A DNA stretch of 64,000 nt from Sphingopyxis sp. MSC1_008 (GCF_023197165.1 NZ_JALPRD010000016.1:1-64000); one strand, 5' to 3'; positions 1 through 8,099 are shown, numbered from the stretch's first letter. Notes: generated by a model not told the origin, from the sequence alone. Made by a program: numbers and translations.

Positions 1-134
1 CCGCGGGAACGATCGGTTTCGTCCACCGCGGGCTCGGTTATCGCGTCGGCGGCTATACGCAGATCATGCCGCCCGATGCCGTGTCGTTCCAGGGCAAGTT
101 CGGCGAGACTTTCTTCAAGGATGTGATGCGCTGA
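1..134 (+). CDS. Unidentified protein, C-terminal 43 residues only
   Basis: The window opens inside a rightward reading frame (codons begin at base 3) that ends with TGA at 132-134. The visible tail contains the segment HRGLGYRVGGYTQIM and ends in FFKDVMR. I do not recognise a family from this fragment. Its stop overlaps the ATG of the following nudC by one base (ATGA arrangement), so the two genes are probably cotranscribed and translationally coupled. The start and most of the protein lie outside the window. Confidence 0.6.
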   Translation, partial: AGTIGFVHRGLGYRVGGYTQIMPPDAVSFQGKFGETFFKDVMR

Positions 135-1003
135 TGCCTTTGCCGCTTGGTTTTACCGGGGCGTGGCTCGACCGCGCCGATCAGTTGCGGACGAATGCGG
201 AGGCGTTTGCCGCCGCGTCGGCCGATCCGCGCGCGCGCTGCCTTGTGCTCGACGGCATCGACTTCGTGCCGGGCGAGGGGGGCGGACTCTCGTGGGAGCC
301 GCTCGACCCCGCCGACGATCGCGCGGCGATGTTGCTTGGGATCGACGACGCGGGAATCCCGCATTTCGTCCGCGAGGCGGCGCCGGGAGCGCGGATCGAT
401 GCGCGGTCGCGCACGGTCATGCGGCTGCTTCCCTTGCTGTCGAGCGAAGAGGCGGCGCTTTACGGCGGTGCGCGCAGCCTCGTCGACTGGCACGCGCGGC
501 ATCGTTTCTGCGCGGTGTGCGGATCGCCGACCGACCTGTTTCGCGGCGGTTGGGGGCGGCGCTGCGGCAGTTGCAACGCCGAGCATTTCCCGCGCGTCGA
601 CCCTGTTGTGATCATGCTCGCCGAATGCGAGGGGCGCGTGCTTGTCGGGCGGCAGGGCGGTTTTCCCCCGGGTTTCTTCTCAGCGCTCGCGGGGTTTGTC
701 GAACCCGGCGAATCGCTCGAGGAAGCCGTCGCGCGCGAATTGTTCGAGGAAGCGGGCATCCGCGTTTCGGACGTCTCTTATGTAGCGAGCCAGCCTTGGC
801 CGTTCCCCTCGTCGCTGATGATCGGATGCCGCGCGGTGGCGAAGGATCCGGCGCTCACGCTCGATACGACCGAGATCGAGGCGGCGATGTGGGTCGACAA
901 GGCCGAGGTGCGCGCCGCGCTCGCAGGCGACATGGGCGCGCCGTTCATGGCGCCGCCGTCGCTGGCGATCGCGCGCTATCTGCTGGAGAATTGGGCGGGT
1001 TGA
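134..1003 (+). CDS. nudC: NAD(+)/NADH diphosphatase, Nudix family (NudC)
   Basis: Hydrolyses NADH/NAD+ to NMN(H) and AMP; family members also remove NAD caps from RNA. The protein has 289 residues, close to the usual bacterial length. A C4 zinc ribbon is visible (Cys126-x2-Cys129 and Cys144-x2-Cys147), followed by the Nudix box at about residues 187-209 (GFVEPGESLEEAVARELFEE, then AGI) with the conserved RELFEE core. The downstream SQPWPFPSS motif near residue 219 is diagnostic of the NADH pyrophosphatase subfamily. The ATG overlaps the stop of the upstream gene. A small membrane-protein gene seems to start at a TTG overlapping its own stop. Confidence 0.95.
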   Translation: MPLPLGFTGAWLDRADQLRTNAEAFAAASADPRARCLVLDGIDFVPGEGGGLSWEPLDPADDRAAMLLGIDDAGIPHFVREAAPGARIDARSRTVMRLLPLLSSEEAALYGGARSLVDWHARHRFCAVCGSPTDLFRGGWGRRCGSCNAEHFPRVDPVVIMLAECEGRVLVGRQGGFPPGFFSALAGFVEPGESLEEAVARELFEEAGIRVSDVSYVASQPWPFPSSLMIGCRAVAKDPALTLDTTEIEAAMWVDKAEVRAALAGDMGAPFMAPPSLAIARYLLENWAG

Positions 1004-1231
1004 CCAAGAGAAAGAAGCATATCCTCTTTGAGAAGTTTGGCTTCAGCTACATGCCGGTCAATTTGACGGGGCTGTCTGCTTTTCTTCATATATTTGGCGT
1101 TTGCGGCACCGTTTCTGGTCGTCCCTGCCATAATTTTCCCTCACAGCCGAATCGTTTCCGGCTACCAGGTTGTGGCATTTCTTCTGTTCTGGTGGTTCGG
1201 GCTTCGTTTCGCCAAGCGGCACAGCGCCTAG
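1000..1231 (+). pseudogene. Small two-helix membrane protein gene broken by one base
   Basis: A TTG at 1000 overlaps the nudC stop and opens a basic N-terminus (LTKRKKHILFEKFGF) that reads to about base 1068. From 1073 the +1 frame reads a convincing membrane protein, LLFFIYLAFAAPFLVVPAII, then a polar turn, then QVVAFLLFWWFGLRFAKRH and TAG at 1229. Removing one G from the run GGGG at 1068-1071 joins the halves into one protein of about 76 residues with two transmembrane helices and basic ends. Neither half makes sense alone: the second is preceded at once by an in-frame TGA. Either a real frameshift mutation or a homopolymer sequencing error. No family recognised. Confidence 0.5.
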
Positions 1232-1248
1232 CGACGCGATTTGGACTT

Positions 1249-1674
1249 TCAGAATTTCTTGCCGGTAATCCGGCTGATTTCCTTGGCCACCATCGCCTCG
1301 ACGAGCGCGGGCAGGTTGGCGTCGAGCCAGTCCTTGAGCATCGGACGCAGCGCGTCGAGGACGACATCCTCCATCGTGCGGCCGGCGACGGTTGGGGCGG
1401 TTACGGTGGCAGCGGCCACTGCGGGGGCAACCGCGGCAGTCAGCGCTTCGAGCGACTGGCGCGCGGCATCGGCGCTCGCTTCGGAAACAAGCTCCCCGGC
1501 TGCGGGCGCAGCATCGGCCCGGTCTTCTTCATCCTGAAGGTCAAGAATATCGTCGGCTTCGGGGACGCGGATCTCGCGTGCCGAACCCGGTGCCTCGTCG
1601 CGAGCGATCACGCGCCGAATCGACGACAAGATATCTTCCATCGATGGTTCCCGCGACATATCGCCCATAGCCAA
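1249..1674 (-). CDS. PopZ-like polar organizing protein (DUF2497)
   Basis: A 141-residue acidic protein with the two conserved ends of the DUF2497/PopZ family. The N-terminal helix is REPSMEDILSSIRRVIARDE (about residues 8-27). The C-terminal helical block contains LRPMLKDWLDANLPALVEAM and ends in ISRITGKKF. Between them lies a low-complexity Ala/Glu/Asp-rich linker, as in Caulobacter PopZ, which self-assembles at cell poles and recruits ParB and cell-cycle proteins. It lies directly after tolC in the same direction, an order also seen in other alphaproteobacteria, often followed by valS; valS is not here. An ATG six bases downstream (MGDMS) is an equally possible start. Confidence 0.85.
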   Translation of the reverse strand: MAMGDMSREPSMEDILSSIRRVIARDEAPGSAREIRVPEADDILDLQDEEDRADAAPAAGELVSEASADAARQSLEALTAAVAPAVAAATVTAPTVAGRTMEDVVLDALRPMLKDWLDANLPALVEAMVAKEISRITGKKF

Positions 1675-1745
1675 CCCCCTAAACCATCGCGATTACCGGA
1701 TGGTTAACCATCCTCTTACCGATTCGGGGCGGATTTTGCCAAGCC

Positions 1746-3239
1746 TTATTGTGGCGAGAGCGATGGCGGACCGACGGGAACACTGGCGGTCGCCGCGGGA
1801 ACGGCGCGGGTGTCGGTCGCGACTTGCTGCGGCGCCGGATCGTCGGCCCAATCCCAGATCTCGCCGCGCACGCGCCGGTAATTGACTTCGGGATCATAGA
1901 GCGCGCCGCCGCCGATGCCGAGGTCGCGCGCTTCGGCCTTGCCCATAGCGGCGAGGACCGAGAAGGCGGCGACATAGGAGTTGCGCTGCGCCGACACGAG
2001 CTGGACCTGGGTGTTCAGATATTCCTGCTCGGCGTTCAAGATGTCGAGGATCGACCGCGTGCCGACGCTGTTTTCGGCGCGCACGCCTTCGAGCGAGAGG
2101 GCGTTGGCGCTGACCGCCTGCTGCGTCGCGGTGATGATGCGTTCGTTCGCCTGCCACGCGGCGTAGGCGCCGCGGGTCTGCGCGATCACGCCGCGTTCGA
2201 CCTCGACATATTGTTCGATCGCCTGGCTGCCACGCGACTGCGCCTGCCGCACCTGTGCCGATCGGCGGCCGCCGGTGAAGATCGGCAGCGTCACCGACAC
2301 GCCCGCCGCCGCGGCGGAGGTTTCCTGCGTCACGCCGATGCCGGTGACGCCGCTGTTCAGTGAGCCGAGGTAATTATTATAATTGCCGCTGAGCGTCGCC
2401 GACAATTTCGGCGCACGCGATGCCTTGGCGGCGCCAATATCGGCCTTCGACGCGCTGACCAGCTGGTTTGCCGATTCGATGTCGGGATTGTTGTTGAGCG
2501 CGATCGCCACCGCTTCCTCGGCGTTCGCCGGGAGGTTCGGCAGCGCGGGGGGCGCCTGCAGGTCGGTCGGGGCGTCGCCGACAAGCCGGATATAGGATTC
2601 GCGGCTGCCGATCAGATTCGCCTCGGCGTTGCGCAGATCGCCTTCGGCGAGCGCAAGCCGCGCTTCGGACTGGGCGACGTCGGTGCGCGTCAGGTCGCCG
2701 ATCTCGAAGCGGTCGCTGGTCGCCTGCAAATTGGTGCGCAGGACCGAGACATTCTTTTGATTGAGCTGGACGATCGCCTGATCGCGGATGACGTCCATAT
2801 AGGCGCCGACGGTCTGCGAAAAGATGCTCGCTTCGGTGGCGCGAAGGTCGGCCTGCCCGGCTTCGACGCGAAATTTGGCGGCGCGCACGGCGTTGCGGAC
2901 CGCGCCGCCCTGATAGATCGGCACCGACAATTGGCCCGACCCGGTGACCGATCGCATCGGCGAGTTGAAGCTGTTGCCCGGCCTGATGATATTTTCTTCG
3001 TAATCGGCGCGAGTGCTGACCTCGGGAAGGCCGAAGCTCTTCTGGATCGGCACATTCTCGTCATTCGCGCGCTGTCCCGCGCGCGCGCCGGTCAGCGTCG
3101 GATTATTTTCATACGCCTTGGCCAGCGCACCCTGCAGTGTTTCGGCCTGTGCCGCCGCGGGCAGCATCAGCGCGCCGACCGCGAGCCCGGCGAGCCAGCT
3201 GGACCGGCGAAGGGGCTGTTTCCTATTATTATCGTTCAT
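1746..3239 (-). CDS. tolC: TolC-family outer membrane efflux channel
   Basis: Outer-membrane/periplasmic channel that completes type I secretion and RND or MFS efflux systems. The protein has 497 residues. After MNDNNRKQPLRRSSW there is a signal peptide ending at AAAQA; the mature part begins ETLQGALAKAYENNP, the typical TolC N-terminus. Two internally repeated OEP domains follow, with the second repeat beginning near NNPDIESANQ. I chose the ATG at 3239 because the signal peptide follows it directly; a 22-residue upstream extension lacks sense. It sits between pcm and the popZ-like gene in one direction, so the three are probably cotranscribed. Its partner pump is not identifiable from position, since the RND pump in this window carries its own channel. 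Confidence 0.92.
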   Translation of the reverse strand: MNDNNRKQPLRRSSWLAGLAVGALMLPAAAQAETLQGALAKAYENNPTLTGARAGQRANDENVPIQKSFGLPEVSTRADYEENIIRPGNSFNSPMRSVTGSGQLSVPIYQGGAVRNAVRAAKFRVEAGQADLRATEASIFSQTVGAYMDVIRDQAIVQLNQKNVSVLRTNLQATSDRFEIGDLTRTDVAQSEARLALAEGDLRNAEANLIGSRESYIRLVGDAPTDLQAPPALPNLPANAEEAVAIALNNNPDIESANQLVSASKADIGAAKASRAPKLSATLSGNYNNYLGSLNSGVTGIGVTQETSAAAAGVSVTLPIFTGGRRSAQVRQAQSRGSQAIEQYVEVERGVIAQTRGAYAAWQANERIITATQQAVSANALSLEGVRAENSVGTRSILDILNAEQEYLNTQVQLVSAQRNSYVAAFSVLAAMGKAEARDLGIGGGALYDPEVNYRRVRGEIWDWADDPAPQQVATDTRAVPAATASVPVGPPSLSPQ

Positions 3240-3276
3240 AAAGATGTCAGCCCCGAAACAAGGAAGGAAGTGGCCT

Positions 3277-3939
3277 TTAAAAGCGGAAAGCGACCGGCGC
3301 CGCAAAGCCGGGCAACGGTGCGACGTCCATGTCGGCGAAGCTGCGCAGCGCGACCGCGCCGCCGGCCTTCACGCCCTCGACCAGCCGCGTCACCGCACCC
3401 TCGCGGCGCGCCGCGACCAACCGGCCACCGTCGGCGAGCTGCGCGACTAGCGCGTCGGGCAGCGTTTCGATCGCGCCCTCGATGATGATGCGGTCGAACG
3501 GCGCGGCGTCGGGCACACCGGCGGCGAGCGGTCCATGAGTCCAGCGGATATTGCCGTTGGCGACCGCGCCCTCTGCCACCGCCATCAATTCACCCTGTTC
3601 CTCGACCGCGTGGACCTCGGCGCCGAGCCGCGCGAGCAGTCCGGCAGTATAGCCCGTCGCGCTGCCGACCAGCAGCACGCGCTGGCCGGGGCGGATCGCC
3701 GCCGCAACCAGCATCCGGCCGGTGACCAGCGGCGCGTTCAATGCGCGGCCGTGGCCGAGCGCGATCGGCCGGTCCATATAAGCGACGCCGGCGAGCGCGG
3801 CGGGCACATGCGCCTCGCGCGGTGCCGCGGCCATCGCGCCGACCACGGCGGGGTCGATGACATCGTTGGTCCTGAGCTGGCTGTCGATCATGGCCGCGCG
3901 CATCTCTGCCGCAGTGATTTCGCTAAACTTCGTCGCCAT
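3277..3939 (-). CDS. pcm: Protein-L-isoaspartate O-methyltransferase-like protein
   Basis: SAM-dependent methyltransferase of the PCMT family, which repairs isoaspartyl residues in aged proteins. The 220-residue protein has the family's N-terminal block (MRAAMIDSQLRTNDVID) and the SAM-binding Rossmann motif VLLVGSATGYTAGLLARLGA at about residues 88-107, followed by the acidic strand VHAVEE. In this alphaproteobacterial subgroup the active-site region differs from E. coli Pcm, so true repair activity is inferred. It is the first gene of the pcm–tolC–popZ-like block. The ATG at 3939 is preceded by an AT-rich inverted repeat about 60 bases upstream. Confidence 0.85.
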   Translation of the reverse strand: MATKFSEITAAEMRAAMIDSQLRTNDVIDPAVVGAMAAAPREAHVPAALAGVAYMDRPIALGHGRALNAPLVTGRMLVAAAIRPGQRVLLVGSATGYTAGLLARLGAEVHAVEEQGELMAVAEGAVANGNIRWTHGPLAAGVPDAAPFDRIIIEGAIETLPDALVAQLADGGRLVAARREGAVTRLVEGVKAGGAVALRSFADMDVAPLPGFAAPVAFRF

Positions 3940-3998
3940 CAGCCTTTTCCAATTCCCTGGAACATGAACCTTTGCGAGGCAGCCTTAGCCGAAGCAAT

Positions 3999-4022
3999 GC
4001 TGTATTGCAATAGTAATACAGC
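3999..4022. promoter_or_regulatory. AT-rich inverted repeat upstream of pcm–tolC
   Basis: GCTGTATT (3999-4006) and AATACAGC (4015-4022) form a perfect 8-base inverted repeat with an 8-base spacer; the left arm also overlaps the palindrome TATTGCAATA. It stands out in GC-rich surroundings and lies 60-83 bases before the pcm start. The dyad looks like a repressor or activator site; the binding protein is unknown. Confidence 0.4.
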
Positions 4023-4122
4023 CCCGCAGCCGCATCGCGTGCCGCATAGCTGTCAATGCGGGTGCCGCCAAGCCTCATCGCGCGCTGTTCGGCCGCCCGG
4101 GCGGTGCCGGTCCGGCGAATCC

Positions 4123-4151
4123 TTGACAAGGCAGCCAAAGCCCCTCACTAG
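4123..4151 (+). promoter_or_regulatory. Probable promoter of tRNA-Cys
   Basis: A perfect -35 hexamer TTGACA (4123-4128) is followed after 17 bases by CACTAG, a weak -10 element. The tRNA begins about 55 bases further on, a normal leader length for a processed tRNA. Confidence 0.45.
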
Positions 4152-4205
4152 CGGCGCCGTCCAACACCCGGCCCATCCCACGCGGGATGCGGTAATTTGG
4201 CATGA

Positions 4206-4279
4206 GGCCCGATGGCGGAGTGGTGACGCAGCGGATTGCAAATCCGTGCACGCCGGTTCGATTCCGGCTCGGGCCTCCA
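4206..4279 (+). tRNA. tRNA-Cys (anticodon GCA)
   Basis: A complete cloverleaf can be folded by eye. Acceptor GGCCCGA (4206-4212) pairs with TCGGGCC (4269-4275); the D stem is GCG/CGC; the anticodon stem GCGGA/TCCGT closes the loop TTGCAAA; the T stem GCCGG/CCGGC carries TTCGATT. The discriminator base is T and the 3' CCA is encoded (4277-4279). The GCA anticodon reads cysteine codons UGC and UGU. It stands alone rather than in a tRNA cluster. Confidence 0.96.
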
Positions 4280-4382
4280 AATTTTTCCCAAGTTGCGAAA
4301 TCAAATTCAGCTTGCGTCGGTGCCATGGCGTCGCCCCCATCACGCAATCTGTAGCGCCGGTTTCTGACGGTAACCTGACGGC

Positions 4383-4438
4383 GGACGGCCGTGCGGCCGC
4401 CCCAAGGACAAAGGGCTGCCCCTTTCGGAGCAGCCCTT
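4383..4438 (-). terminator. Tandem hairpins ending the 23-residue peptide transcript
   Basis: Reading leftward after the peptide stop, a 9-bp perfect stem comes first (AAGGGCTGC at 4411-4419 against GCAGCCCTT at 4430-4438) with a 10-base loop. A second GC-rich hairpin (GGCCG/CGGCC) lies at about 4383-4403. There is only a short, interrupted T stretch after the first stem, so termination is likely but not certain. Confidence 0.5.
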
Positions 4439-4464
4439 CCATTGTCGTGCCTGTTCGCGGACGA

Positions 4465-4536
4465 TTATCCGAGTCGGACCCCCGCGAGGAAGGTCGTGCT
4501 CAAATCTGCCGCATGCGGCGTGTGACAATGAGACAT
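4465..4536 (-). CDS. 23-residue His/Cys-rich peptide with near-ideal ribosome binding site
   Basis: Reading leftward, AAAGGAGGTGG (4551 to 4541) is a nearly complete match to the 3' end of 16S rRNA. Four bases later an ATG opens a 23-codon frame ending in TAA. The peptide begins MSHCHTPHAADL and ends FLAGVRLG. The first eight residues hold three histidines and one cysteine. A promoter-like pair lies upstream (4572-4599) and a strong hairpin downstream, so the whole unit is a self-contained transcript of about 150-180 bases. No family recognised. It could be a small protein, a leader peptide, or part of a regulatory RNA; the strength of the ribosome site argues that it is translated. Confidence 0.55.
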   Translation of the reverse strand: MSHCHTPHAADLSTTFLAGVRLG

Positions 4537-4571
4537 TCGACCACCTCCTTTCGCTTGTTGACGATGGAATC

Positions 4572-4599
4572 AATGTAGGATTCCTGACGATTAGTTCAA
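4572..4599 (-). promoter_or_regulatory. Promoter for the 23-residue peptide transcript
   Basis: On the minus strand TTGAAC (-35, 4599-4594) and TACATT (-10, 4577-4572) are separated by 16 bases, a good sigma-70-type pair. The predicted transcript start near 4565 gives a leader of about 30 bases before the peptide ATG. Confidence 0.5.
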
Positions 4600-4632
4600 G
4601 ACATTTGCGGTTGCCCCGCGCGGGGCGGGGTT

Positions 4633-6063
4633 TCAGGTCGCCGCGACGTTCCTGCGCCGCACGATCGTCTGCGCATTTGTATACTCCAGCAGACCCTCGA
4701 GCCCGCCTTCGACGCCGACGCCCGATTGCTTCATCCCGCCGAAGGCCGCGGTGGGGGAGAGATGCTGCGTCTCGTTGACCCAGACGGTGCCGCTCGCGAT
4801 GCGCTGCGCAATCTCGAACGCCTTGTCCTCATCCTGCCCCCACACCGAGCCGCCGAGGCCGTAATCGGTGGCGTTGGCGCGCGCGACGACGTCGTCGACA
4901 TCGTCGAATTTGATCAGCGGCAGCACCGGGCCGAACTGCTCTTCCTGCACGATACGGCTGTGTTCGGGCGGATTGTCGAGGATGGTGACGGGGATGAAAT
5001 AGCCGGGCACGTCGGCTGCCTCGCCGCCGACAAGAAATGTATAGCCCTTGGCCTTTGCGTCCTCGATCAGCTCGAGCACGCGGCGGTATTGCGCTTCGTT
5101 GTTGATCGGGCCGATCTGCGTGCCCTGTTCGGACCCGTCGCCGACCTTGACCGTCTTCGCATAGGCGACGAGCGCATCCTTCAGCGGCTCGTAAATGGCC
5201 TCATGCACATACATGCGCTTGGTCGCGATGCAGATCTGGCCATTGTTGCGGAACGCGGCCCAGAACAGCTCTTCGGCGACCTTTTCGACATCGACGTCGG
5301 GCATCACGATCGCGGCGTCGTTGCCGCCGAGTTCGAGCGTGACACGCTTCAGCGTCGGCGCCGCCGATTCCATCACGCGGCGGCCGGTCACGGTCGATCC
5401 GGTGAAGCTGATCTTGTCGAAGCCTGCGTGGCTCGTCATCCACGGCCCAAGCGCGTCGCCGCCGGTGATAATGTTGAGCACGCCGGGCGGGAGCAGGTCC
5501 TTGACGAGCTCGCCGAATTTCAGCGTCGTGAGCGGGGTGAAGGGCGAAGGTTTGAGGACCATCGTGTTCCCCGCAAGCAACGCGGGTCCGACCTTGAACA
5601 TCGCGAGCAGGAGCGGGAAGTTCCACGGCGCAATGGCGCCGACGACGCCGAGCGGGACGTGACGCGTCTCGCTGTACCGCTCGTCGCTGTCCTCGTTGAC
5701 CGTGACCGGCAGGTCGAGCGACGCGGCGCCCGTCAGCCAGTAGCCCGCGCCCATCACCTCGCCTTCGGCCTCGGCGTGCGGCTTGCCCTGTTCGGCGGTG
5801 AGCAGGCGCTTGAAGGCGTCGGCGTTGGCCATGATCGCCTGACCCATCGCGTTTAGCGTGGCCTTGCGTTCGGCGATCGGCGTCGCGGCCCAGCCGGGGA
5901 AAGCGACGCGGGCGGCGGCGATGGCACGGTCGAGGTCGTCGGTGCCGGCATCGGGAACGCTGGCGATCACCTGTTCGGTCGCGGGGTTGAGCGCGTCGAA
6001 ACGCGCATTGCCGTCCTCGAGCTTGCCGCCGATCAGCATCGCATAGTCGCGGTCGAAATCCAT
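4633..6063 (-). CDS. NAD(P)-dependent aldehyde dehydrogenase
   Basis: Oxidises an aldehyde to the carboxylic acid with NAD(P)+. The 476-residue protein is a full-length ALDH-superfamily member. The nucleophile is Cys278 in NNGQICIATKR and the general base is Glu244 in LELGGNDA. The oxyanion/cofactor region APWNFP and the GSTVTGRRV turn of the Rossmann domain are intact. It is the last gene of the leftward cassette, 26 bases after the alcohol dehydrogenase, and is preceded by a GGAG ribosome site. Its place suggests that it finishes conversion of the P450/alcohol dehydrogenase product to an acid. The exact substrate cannot be read from sequence. Confidence 0.93.
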   Translation of the reverse strand: MDFDRDYAMLIGGKLEDGNARFDALNPATEQVIASVPDAGTDDLDRAIAAARVAFPGWAATPIAERKATLNAMGQAIMANADAFKRLLTAEQGKPHAEAEGEVMGAGYWLTGAASLDLPVTVNEDSDERYSETRHVPLGVVGAIAPWNFPLLLAMFKVGPALLAGNTMVLKPSPFTPLTTLKFGELVKDLLPPGVLNIITGGDALGPWMTSHAGFDKISFTGSTVTGRRVMESAAPTLKRVTLELGGNDAAIVMPDVDVEKVAEELFWAAFRNNGQICIATKRMYVHEAIYEPLKDALVAYAKTVKVGDGSEQGTQIGPINNEAQYRRVLELIEDAKAKGYTFLVGGEAADVPGYFIPVTILDNPPEHSRIVQEEQFGPVLPLIKFDDVDDVVARANATDYGLGGSVWGQDEDKAFEIAQRIASGTVWVNETQHLSPTAAFGGMKQSGVGVEGGLEGLLEYTNAQTIVRRRNVAAT

Positions 6064-6089
6064 CGTTCGTCTCCAGCTTTATCGGTGTT

Positions 6090-7202
6090 TTAGGGTATCA
6101 GAACGACCTTGATGCACTCGCCGCGCGCTTGCGCACCGAGCGCCTCGTTGATCTCGGCGAGCGGGAAGGTCTGGATCAGTCTGTCGAACGGGAAGCGTCC
6201 GGCGGCGTGATGCGCGATCAGGTCCGGGATGAAGCTTTGCGGGTCGCTGTCGCCCTCGATGATGCCGATGATACGGTGGCCCGGGGTCATCAGCGCGGCG
6301 ATATTGACGCTGATCGCGGCATCGGCCTTCGACGGCACCCCGACGAGCCCGATCGCGCCGTGGCTGCCGAGCGCGGCAAGACCTGCTTCGATCACGGGAA
6401 CGACGCCGCTGGTGTCGAAGGCGAAGTCGAGCCCCGCTGGGGCAATCGCGCGCAGGGCCTCGGTCAGATCACCGGCCGCGGCGGGGTCAATGACGTGCGT
6501 TGCGCCGAGGTCTTTCGCGATATCGCGCCGTGCCGCAATGGGCTCCACGAGGATGATCTTCGAACAGCCCTGGATGACTGCGCCCATCACCGCCGCGAGC
6601 CCGACGGGGCCGCCGCCGAAGATCGCGATGCTCGATCCCGCGGGGCAGGCGAGCGAGTTCATCACGCCGCCCGCGCCGGTCTGGAAACCGCAGCCCAAGG
6701 GCCCGAGCAGTTCGAGCGCGACCTTCGACGTGTCGACCTTCACGACATTGCGCGCGCGGGTGACGGTGAGCGCCGAGAAGGAAGACTGGCCGAAGAAGTG
6801 CGAGGTGACGCGTTCGCCGTCCTTCGCGTAGGCGGTCGAGCCATCGTCGAGCCGCATCCCGGCATAGTTCAGCGGCACGAAGCTCTGGCAATAGCTCGGC
6901 AAATGCTCGTCGCAGCGCGGGCAGGCGCCGCAGCTTGAGAAGCCGACGACGACCGCGTCGCCGACGGCGAGACCCTCGACGTCCTCGCCGACCGCCTCGA
7001 TCACCCCCGCGCCTTCATGGCCGAGCACGCCGGGCAGCGCGAAGGGCGCGAACTGGTCGCGGAAGATCAGGTCGGTGTGGCAAAGCCCGACGCCGGCGAT
7101 GCGCACACGCACTTCGTCCGCACGCGGCGCTTCGACCTCGATCGTCTCGATCGTGAAATCGCCGCCGGGCTGGCGCACCACGGCCGCCGTCGCTTCGGTC
7201 AT
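6090..7202 (-). CDS. Zinc-dependent alcohol dehydrogenase, aryl/terpenyl-alcohol type
   Basis: Medium-chain dehydrogenase of 370 residues that oxidises an alcohol to an aldehyde with NAD+. The catalytic zinc site is seen in GVGLCHTDL and GHEGAGVIEAVG. A structural-zinc-type cysteine cluster follows (FSSCGACPRCDEHLPSYC). The Rossmann segment is IAIFGGGPVGLAAVMGA and the acidic strand end (ILVEPIAARR) favours NAD. The spacing and the NYAGMRLDDGST segment resemble benzyl/geraniol/aryl-alcohol dehydrogenases (XylB-like). It lies 12 bases after the AraC gene and 26 bases before the aldehyde dehydrogenase, so it belongs to the same transcript. Confidence 0.9.
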   Translation of the reverse strand: MTEATAAVVRQPGGDFTIETIEVEAPRADEVRVRIAGVGLCHTDLIFRDQFAPFALPGVLGHEGAGVIEAVGEDVEGLAVGDAVVVGFSSCGACPRCDEHLPSYCQSFVPLNYAGMRLDDGSTAYAKDGERVTSHFFGQSSFSALTVTRARNVVKVDTSKVALELLGPLGCGFQTGAGGVMNSLACPAGSSIAIFGGGPVGLAAVMGAVIQGCSKIILVEPIAARRDIAKDLGATHVIDPAAAGDLTEALRAIAPAGLDFAFDTSGVVPVIEAGLAALGSHGAIGLVGVPSKADAAISVNIAALMTPGHRIIGIIEGDSDPQSFIPDLIAHHAAGRFPFDRLIQTFPLAEINEALGAQARGECIKVVLIP

Positions 7203-7214
7203 TGTCTTCTCCGT

Positions 7215-8099
7215 TCAGTGAAGCCCGCGTCGTTCCTGCTGGCGATAGTCGCTCGGCGCCATGCCGAACCAGGCGCGGAAGGCGCGGCTGAAATGGCTCT
7301 GGCTGGTGAAACCGGTCGCCTCGGACAGGGCGGCGAGACTGAGGTCAGTCTGGACGAGCATCTGCTGCGCGCGGTCGAGCCGCGCCTTCATCACATATTG
7401 GTGCGGCGAAATGCCCGTCGCCTTTTTGAACAGGCGGCAGAAGTGCGACGGCGTCACCCCCGCGACCGATGCCATCGCCTCGAGGCTATGCTCTTCGGCG
7501 GGATTGGCGAGCACCGCGTTCATGATCTTGTGGAGGCGGTAGGCCGAGAAGTCCGACACCGGGATCTCGGTCGGGTTGCCATGCGCGGGCGGGCCCGAGA
7601 GGATATGCGCCTTCAGCGCGTTGACCATCGCCGCGACATAGGCGGTGCGCTCCTCGGCCTGCGGCGCGTAAAGTTCGGACAGAATCTGCCGCGTCAGCGC
7701 GACGCCCAAGGGATCGGCGAAGGCGAAGCGCATCTTGTTGAACTGTTCGGCGTGCGGCTGGCCGGCGAGCACGTCCGACGACATCGACAGCGTCACGACA
7801 TCGAGTTCGCCGTCGACGAGCCAACCGGTCGGCATCCCCGCAGGAACGATCGTCGCGCAGCCGGGGATCGAGCTGGTTTCGGTCCAGCCGTCGCGGTCCC
7901 AGGTCTTGACCTGCGGCTTGCCGGCGACATGGACAGTGAAGATCGGCTGCGGCAGCGCGGGGAGGGTATAGCTGCCGACGAACTGGCGCCAGCGGCAGAG
8001 CGACCAGCCGTCGCCGAACGATCCCATCTCGACATCGGGCGCGCGCCCGAGGACGTCGCAGATGATCTCCTTATTATCCCAGATGCTGTCCTGTTTCAC
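7215..8099 (-). CDS. AraC-family transcriptional regulator of the P450 cassette
   Basis: The 294-residue protein has an N-terminal sensory domain and a C-terminal double helix-turn-helix of the AraC/XylS type (from about residue 195: LEAMASVAGVTPSHFCRLFK, then LAALSEATGFTSQSHFSRAF). I chose the GTG at 8099 because it overlaps the TGA of the P450 gene (GTGA), a pattern repeated throughout the window; upstream extension has no sense. Embedded inside the operon between the P450 and dehydrogenase genes, it is the natural candidate for substrate-responsive control of the cassette. The effector is unknown. Confidence 0.9.
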   Translation of the reverse strand: MKQDSIWDNKEIICDVLGRAPDVEMGSFGDGWSLCRWRQFVGSYTLPALPQPIFTVHVAGKPQVKTWDRDGWTETSSIPGCATIVPAGMPTGWLVDGELDVVTLSMSSDVLAGQPHAEQFNKMRFAFADPLGVALTRQILSELYAPQAEERTAYVAAMVNALKAHILSGPPAHGNPTEIPVSDFSAYRLHKIMNAVLANPAEEHSLEAMASVAGVTPSHFCRLFKKATGISPHQYVMKARLDRAQQMLVQTDLSLAALSEATGFTSQSHFSRAFRAWFGMAPSDYRQQERRGLH

